Assembly (NCBI GenBank): GCA_019916065.1
Contig: CM034234.1
Coordinates: forward strand, 4,066,342 to 4,130,341
Reading direction: 5' to 3'
From: Vitellaria paradoxa
Taxonomy: Eukaryota; Streptophyta; Magnoliopsida; Ericales; Sapotaceae
Length of the DNA stretch: 64,000 nt
The notes beneath the pieces are model-generated. The model was given only the letters and a program-made list of their open reading frames with translations. It was not told the origin of the DNA and did not search any database. The translations under genes and the position numbers were made by a program. The stretch's first letter is position 1. Every line of letters starts with the position of its first letter. This document shows positions 59,541-64,000 of this stretch, piece after piece.

Positions 59541-62500
59541 TCAAGCACCGGCATTCAATTTAAAACGTATAGGTGGTGGAAGGAGAGTACCTCCAAAACC
59601 AGGCCAATTTTTCCACAGCATGGACAGCTGAAAAGTGTCATCCCATAGTTTTTGCTCCATCTCTGGGACCATTTCATCCCCAACACATGCATTCCATTTG
59701 TTGCCTTCTACATCACTTAGAACCCAAGTAATCGGTTCAGTTGTTTCGGCAACATCAAAGCCTGCCGTTTCCATTTTCGTCCTAGCAAGTTTCTTCACGT
59801 TAGGCCTGCGTTTCATCGACGCTTTCTTTCTAGCAAGTTTCTTCAAATTTCGCCTGCGCACCTGCAAGTGAGTTAGGATCACAATCATCATCAGAAATTG
59901 AACAACCCAGTAAATTAATCCAATTAAAAAGTTTAGCTTCAATCTCACAAGAGGAGGTTCAGCCATAATTGGCTCTGAGCAGTGCGCTGGAGGTATCTGC
60001 TCCGGACCCTGTGAATCATGAATTATATAGAGACATTTTGAGTTACTGCTTTTCATTGACTATGTATACATAATATAGCTAAAAATCAAGAAGATACATA
60101 AAGTTTTGTGCTTTGCCTCCATCAAACCGCCTGTGGTCATTCCTTCTGCCACAACCATAGCTCCATTTCGCACGATTTCCTTAAAACGGGCCCATGCACT
60201 TTTAACCGATCGGAATTGTTTTTCAGTCCCCGGTTCATAGAAGAACTGCGTTATCAAGAACCTTTTTTTTGTTATTAACTATATATGCACAAGTTAGTTG
60301 CTTGCTTGGAATGCCGTGTTTCTAAAATATTAAGAGGTTACCCAAATCGACATTGTAAACAAATTATGATGAAGAAAACAATTATTGTTCAAAGCACTAG
60401 CTCTAAAATGTAAGAGTAATTAAGGGTTTGTGTTGTAGGAATTCTTGTCATCACTAACTTGAACTAAATTTACTTGAAGATTACATACATGATTCCAAGC
60501 TTAGTTGTTATTATTATTTAATAAATCTATGATGACAGAAGGATTTACCTGACGTTGTGAAAAGCACAGTTGCATGTACAATCTTAAAGGAAATCATCAG
60601 ATAGATGACCCTTGTATTGACAATTTTGAGTCATGGCTTCCCTCTAAAAAGATAATATATATAAAAATATATATTTATTTATTTATTTAGTCCAAGGAAC
60701 ACACAGTTAATATGGGTGGATGGGGAAACCCTGGAGATTGAACCTTAATCATGAATGCACAAAACTGATTACTCAACCAACTCCTATAAAAAGATAATGT
60801 TTAAAGATTGAATGAATTACACATTCTTCAAACACACTTCTTAGGTGCATGTATAAGGAAGAACCCAGTAGCATGTGACTATGTGAGAATCGATAGACTC
60901 TGCAACAGATGCAAACATCATTTAGGGTGGTACATGCAGGCTTGGTAAGAGGAAATATGGTAGGGTTATCATCATTCTGGGAAGGTGGTTTTCTTGAACT
61001 GAGGTTATCGAAATAAAATAAACCTTGAACGTGAGGTATGGATGTAGAGATCGATGGTGTGGTGATAGGGAGGTTGTTTTGATGGAGATGGAGATGGTAA
61101 AGATTAGTGAATGATGGTGGTAGTGATGCTTGGGTGAGTGGTGTGGGAGGCAAGGATGTCAACAGTCTCAATCTTCTGTGGGTGTCCATTTACCTGCATC
61201 GCTTAGAGTACTCGCATTAGAATCTTCGAACTTTCTAAACTTGAATCTATATGTAAAGTATAGATTTTGCCCAAAAAATATACAGTCTCTAAAAGACAGA
61301 TTTATAAGGGAGTCTCTACTCATAAGCAAATAATAAAACAATTCATTATTTTTCTTTTTCTTTTTCTCTCAACTAAATCTTTACTTTTAAATATTTTATG
61401 AATCGATTAAGAGATGCTATTACTTTTTTATTTTAATTTTTAATAAATTAAATAATTTTTAATTTTTAAAATAATATATAATCAATAATAATGTGATTAT
61501 AAAGTACTTTCATTAACATTAAAAATTATAAAAATTAATCAAAGAATAAAAAAGAAAAGAAAAACTAATATTTTAATATTATACAGATTAGATATAAAAA
61601 TTTTGATGCAATTGCAGTTGAGTAGAGAGCCTGTAAATTGACAAAGTCTAATATTTGAATTTGTAAACTAAAGAATCTGTTAAGAGATATTGATGAAAAT
61701 ATTCTTAAAACTACTAAGAAAATGTTCTTAGCGGGGATGTGGTAGGGATGGGAATTTCGTAAAATCATTGAATAGGGATGAAAATAATAGTCCCCAATCA
61801 GTCCCATACCCACTTATATATCCACTTACATATTAATTAATATTTATATAATAAGTTATGTTAATATATAATATTATTTAATTTAAAATATGTATAATCT
61901 TTATTTATAATAATATCATAAAACATCATTTGATTTATAAATATATATAATTTTTAATTTTAATAAATATTTTATAAAATTATTTCAATTTACTAAATTA
62001 ATTTTATTTTTAAACGGAGAGTTGGGAGGGGAATGGGGAACTCGCATATAAGCGAGGATGGGAATGTATTTAAGATTATTCTATTTTTGTTCTTTTATAA
62101 AAAAATATTTACTTAGTACTAAGCTATTTTTTATAAATTTTAAATTATTTTTACCTAAAAATATAATTTAAAATATATTTTATAAAATTAATTAGTTTAA
62201 TTGGGCAAGCTTAGGATTCAAAATCCATATCTATTTGTTAGGCCCACCCGACCCAAGAATTAATTAAATATTAATAAATTTGATTTGATGATTAGTAAAA
62301 TATTAATAAACTCAACTCGATACATATCCACCACTAATCTTTTAATAAACAAAAATTGAAGGTTTACACATTCATTTTGATATACACTATGGGTTGGGTT
62401 GGGTGAGGTTTGACCCGCCTGGACTGGCCTATCTCTCTTTTGGTCCGATCGGAATCAGAAGAATACTGTCTTGATCCGCTCTATTTTTTTTTTTCAATTT

Positions 62501-63097
62501 TTAATAATTTATTAATGTTTTAATGAGTGGAGCAGCGGATTGCGAGCAGGATACTTCAAAGAGTTTAGACTATCTTCTAGTACGTGAAAGTTCGCAGCCG
62601 CTACTCTGTACTGGGGTGTGCACAAGGTGAAGCACGCTTCAGGACCCTAGCCGGCAAAGGCCCCTGGAGAGTTAACCAGTCTAGGCAAGCCCTAGCTGAC
62701 CGGCACGACTGAGAGGAGACCATTAAGCACCCGCCATTACAGCGGTAACCCACCCCCGTGGGGGAGTCGAACCCGGAACCTCGAGAGACCCAAGCTCTAA
62801 GACGAGTACGACTTCCACTCGGCCACCCCCAAAGGAGCTCAGACCATCTTTAACTATATATATTTGTGTATACATACATATATATATATATATATTTCTG
62901 GATCGATCTTTCCTAATACTTTTCAATCAATTGAACAAATTCGAAGAGAGATATCAAGCAGAGTAAACATTTAAACTAACCCAGTCAATTTTCCCTTTAT
63001 ATTTCTCATTTGTGCGAGGCCTGGATTCCACTCTCCAACCTGGGGGGCCCATAGTACTTTTATCCAATTTAAATACTTCAATTTCACCCATCTCTTC
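59541..63097 (-). CDS. Methyl-CpG-binding-domain protein (plant MBD type)
   Basis: Exons on the minus strand: 62981-63097 (ATG at 63091), 60117-60245, 59949-60008 and 59541-59861. From ATG 63091 this gives 206 residues. The MBD fold spans exons 1 and 2: PPGWRVESRPRTNEKYKGK, then FFYEPGTEKQFRSVKSAW. The C-terminal exon has a basic stretch (LKKLARKKASMKRRP) and the plant-MBD tail ITWVLSDVEGNKWNACVGDE. Such proteins bind methylated DNA in the nucleus; whether this one still reads methylcytosine is not shown. An acceptor just before the ATG implies a 5' noncoding exon further right. The exon 2 donor fits only as GC (GAG/GCAAAG); the next GT breaks the frame. Intron 1 (2.7 kb) holds two SINEs. Exon limits are inferred. 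Confidence 0.78.
60659..60786 (-). mobile_element. Short tRNA-derived SINE in MBD intron 1
   Basis: TAAAAAGATAAT is repeated exactly at 60647-60658 and 60787-60798. On the minus strand the head reads GGAGTTGGTTGAGTAATCAG (A-box-like), then GGTTCAATCTCC (B box). The 3' part ends in an A/T-rich ATTT repeat. The length is about 128 bp, and the family differs from the other SINEs here. Confidence 0.7.
60787..62576. other. MBD intron 1, unexplained part
   Basis: Intronic by the gene model. Open frames at 60773-61189 and 61565-61813 show no domain. The remainder is AT-rich. Confidence 0.4.
62577..62834 (-). mobile_element. tRNA-derived SINE, older copy, in MBD intron 1
   Basis: About 85 per cent like the SINE at 58019-58281 by eye. 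The flanks GAGTTTAGACTATCTT (62561-62576) and GAGCTCAGACCATCTT (62835-62850) match at 13 of 16 bases, a decayed target duplication. The A and B boxes are still recognisable. Confidence 0.88.
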
Positions 63098-63107
63098 CTG
63101 CACAAAT

Positions 63108-63145
<38 letters not shown>

Positions 63146-64000
63146 ACAAGAGATCGTAAGAAAAAGAACCCTAAGAAGACAAAGAGCAAAAAGCCTTTCG
63201 GATGTGGACAGATTAGAAAGAGAGAGAGAGAGAGAGAGATCAAATGTGATATATATATATATATATATATATATGTATCGAAAAAACTTTTGATCTTGAA
63301 AATGGCAGATGGGTTACATTACTTTTGATAGATAAATTGCGAAAGAAATGTGAAAGTAGCCAGAAATTAATCAGACGCATGTAGAATTACCCACTTCTGG
63401 GTGCTAAAAAACCTGAGATGAATATGAAATAGAACTTCAAAAAGTTAGGGTTCGTTGGGGTAAAAAACATGTGAAGACTATACAGAACGATTACCTTTAA
63501 TTTTTTGTTGTTTGAGAAGATTTAAATTCCATCGTCACTGCTACGCAAACAAGACCTTCACTTATACTCAACCAAGACCACCTCACGCATATACAAATCT
63601 AGTGGCTAGCTGTTCAACAGATGAACGCGCTAGTTTTCGACAATCAATTTGTCAGCTTGTGATGCAAAAGAACAATAATAATAATAATGATAAATAAACA
63701 AACAAAGGGAAAAAAATAAAATTTATATATATGAAAATCATTTCCAAGGTGAAGAAGAGAAATTCAGACACCAGAAAGTAATAACGTACCGGCTGTAAGT
63801 AATCTTCTCTTCAATCACAAGTTACAAGAAACCCTCTAGATGATAAAAGCAGTTATACAGCGATCTCAAGCCAGTGATGGTAGCATACACTGGAACAGTA
63901 ATTGCAGTACTCTTAGCAACACGATTGATACGATGCATGAGAATTCCATCGCTGTTCAGACACTAGCTCTGATACTCTTTTCTCAATTATCATCGAGCAG
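63098..64000. other. Region upstream of the MBD coding start
   Basis: An AC run (63111-63137), a GA run (63218-63239) and an AT run (63250-63273) are present. A 5' noncoding exon of the MBD gene should lie here or beyond the window, but I cannot place it. No other gene is seen. Confidence 0.4.

Noticed and set aside
59862..59948. A hydrophobic membrane-like segment inside the MBD protein
   Set aside because: The stretch is bounded by GTGAGA and CTTGCAG, is a multiple of three by chance, and interrupts family similarity; it is an 87-base intron.
63840..64000. GTATCAGAGC-like word at the right edge, suggesting an LTR-retrotransposon primer site
   Set aside because: Only a partial match, and the neighbouring LTR, if any, is outside the window.

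Overview
This is a window of plant (flowering plant) nuclear DNA. The evidence is split genes with GT/AG introns, plant-specific protein families (alpha-expansin, a PBL/APK-type receptor-like cytoplasmic kinase, plant-type rhomboid, plant MBD protein, ARP/AS1), a plant MuDR transposon and a Cassandra 5S-carrying TRIM. The intergenic DNA is very AT-rich and dense in short inverted-repeat transposons. I cannot name the species; nothing here separates a woody eudicot from other angiosperms with certainty.

Layout. 1773-4733 (+): intact six-exon rhomboid protease gene. 4.7-19.4 kb: gene-poor, filled with MITEs, microsatellites and one retroposon. 19421-21946 (+): three-exon alpha-expansin with a MITE in its long second intron. 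24685-24757 (-): tRNA-Lys(UUU). 26229-27575 (-): four-exon small C2-domain protein. 29154-32589 (-): six-exon N-myristoylated RLCK. 33.2-37.9 kb: a SINE, MITEs and a decayed minisatellite. 37920-46498: an 8.6-kb Mutator-like element with about 140-bp terminal inverted repeats and a 9-bp target duplication. It holds a decayed MuDR transposase (-), a GRF zinc-finger ORF with one stop (+) and a complete Cassandra TRIM nested between them. 46.5-50.5 kb: further MITEs, a 709-bp hAT-type element with perfect 8-bp duplication, and a Tourist-like MITE. 51.0-53.0 kb (+): an ARP (AS1/PHANTASTICA) locus that has lost its MYB domain but keeps an open 213-codon C-terminal frame. 55.0-56.9 kb: an inverted-repeat element filled by a 146-bp tandem array. 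59541-63097 (-): a methyl-CpG-binding-domain gene with two SINEs in its first intron.

The genes do not form a pathway or cluster; they are ordinary independent single genes separated by transposon-rich DNA. The parts most worth a second look are the MYB-less ARP locus, the 146-bp satellite-like element built on a direct/inverted CAGTACCGCAT motif, the nested MULE/Cassandra structure, and SINEs with different heads that share one 3' end.

All exon boundaries were placed by hand from splice signals, reading phase and protein-family similarity recalled from knowledge. No alignment, RNA evidence or database search was available.
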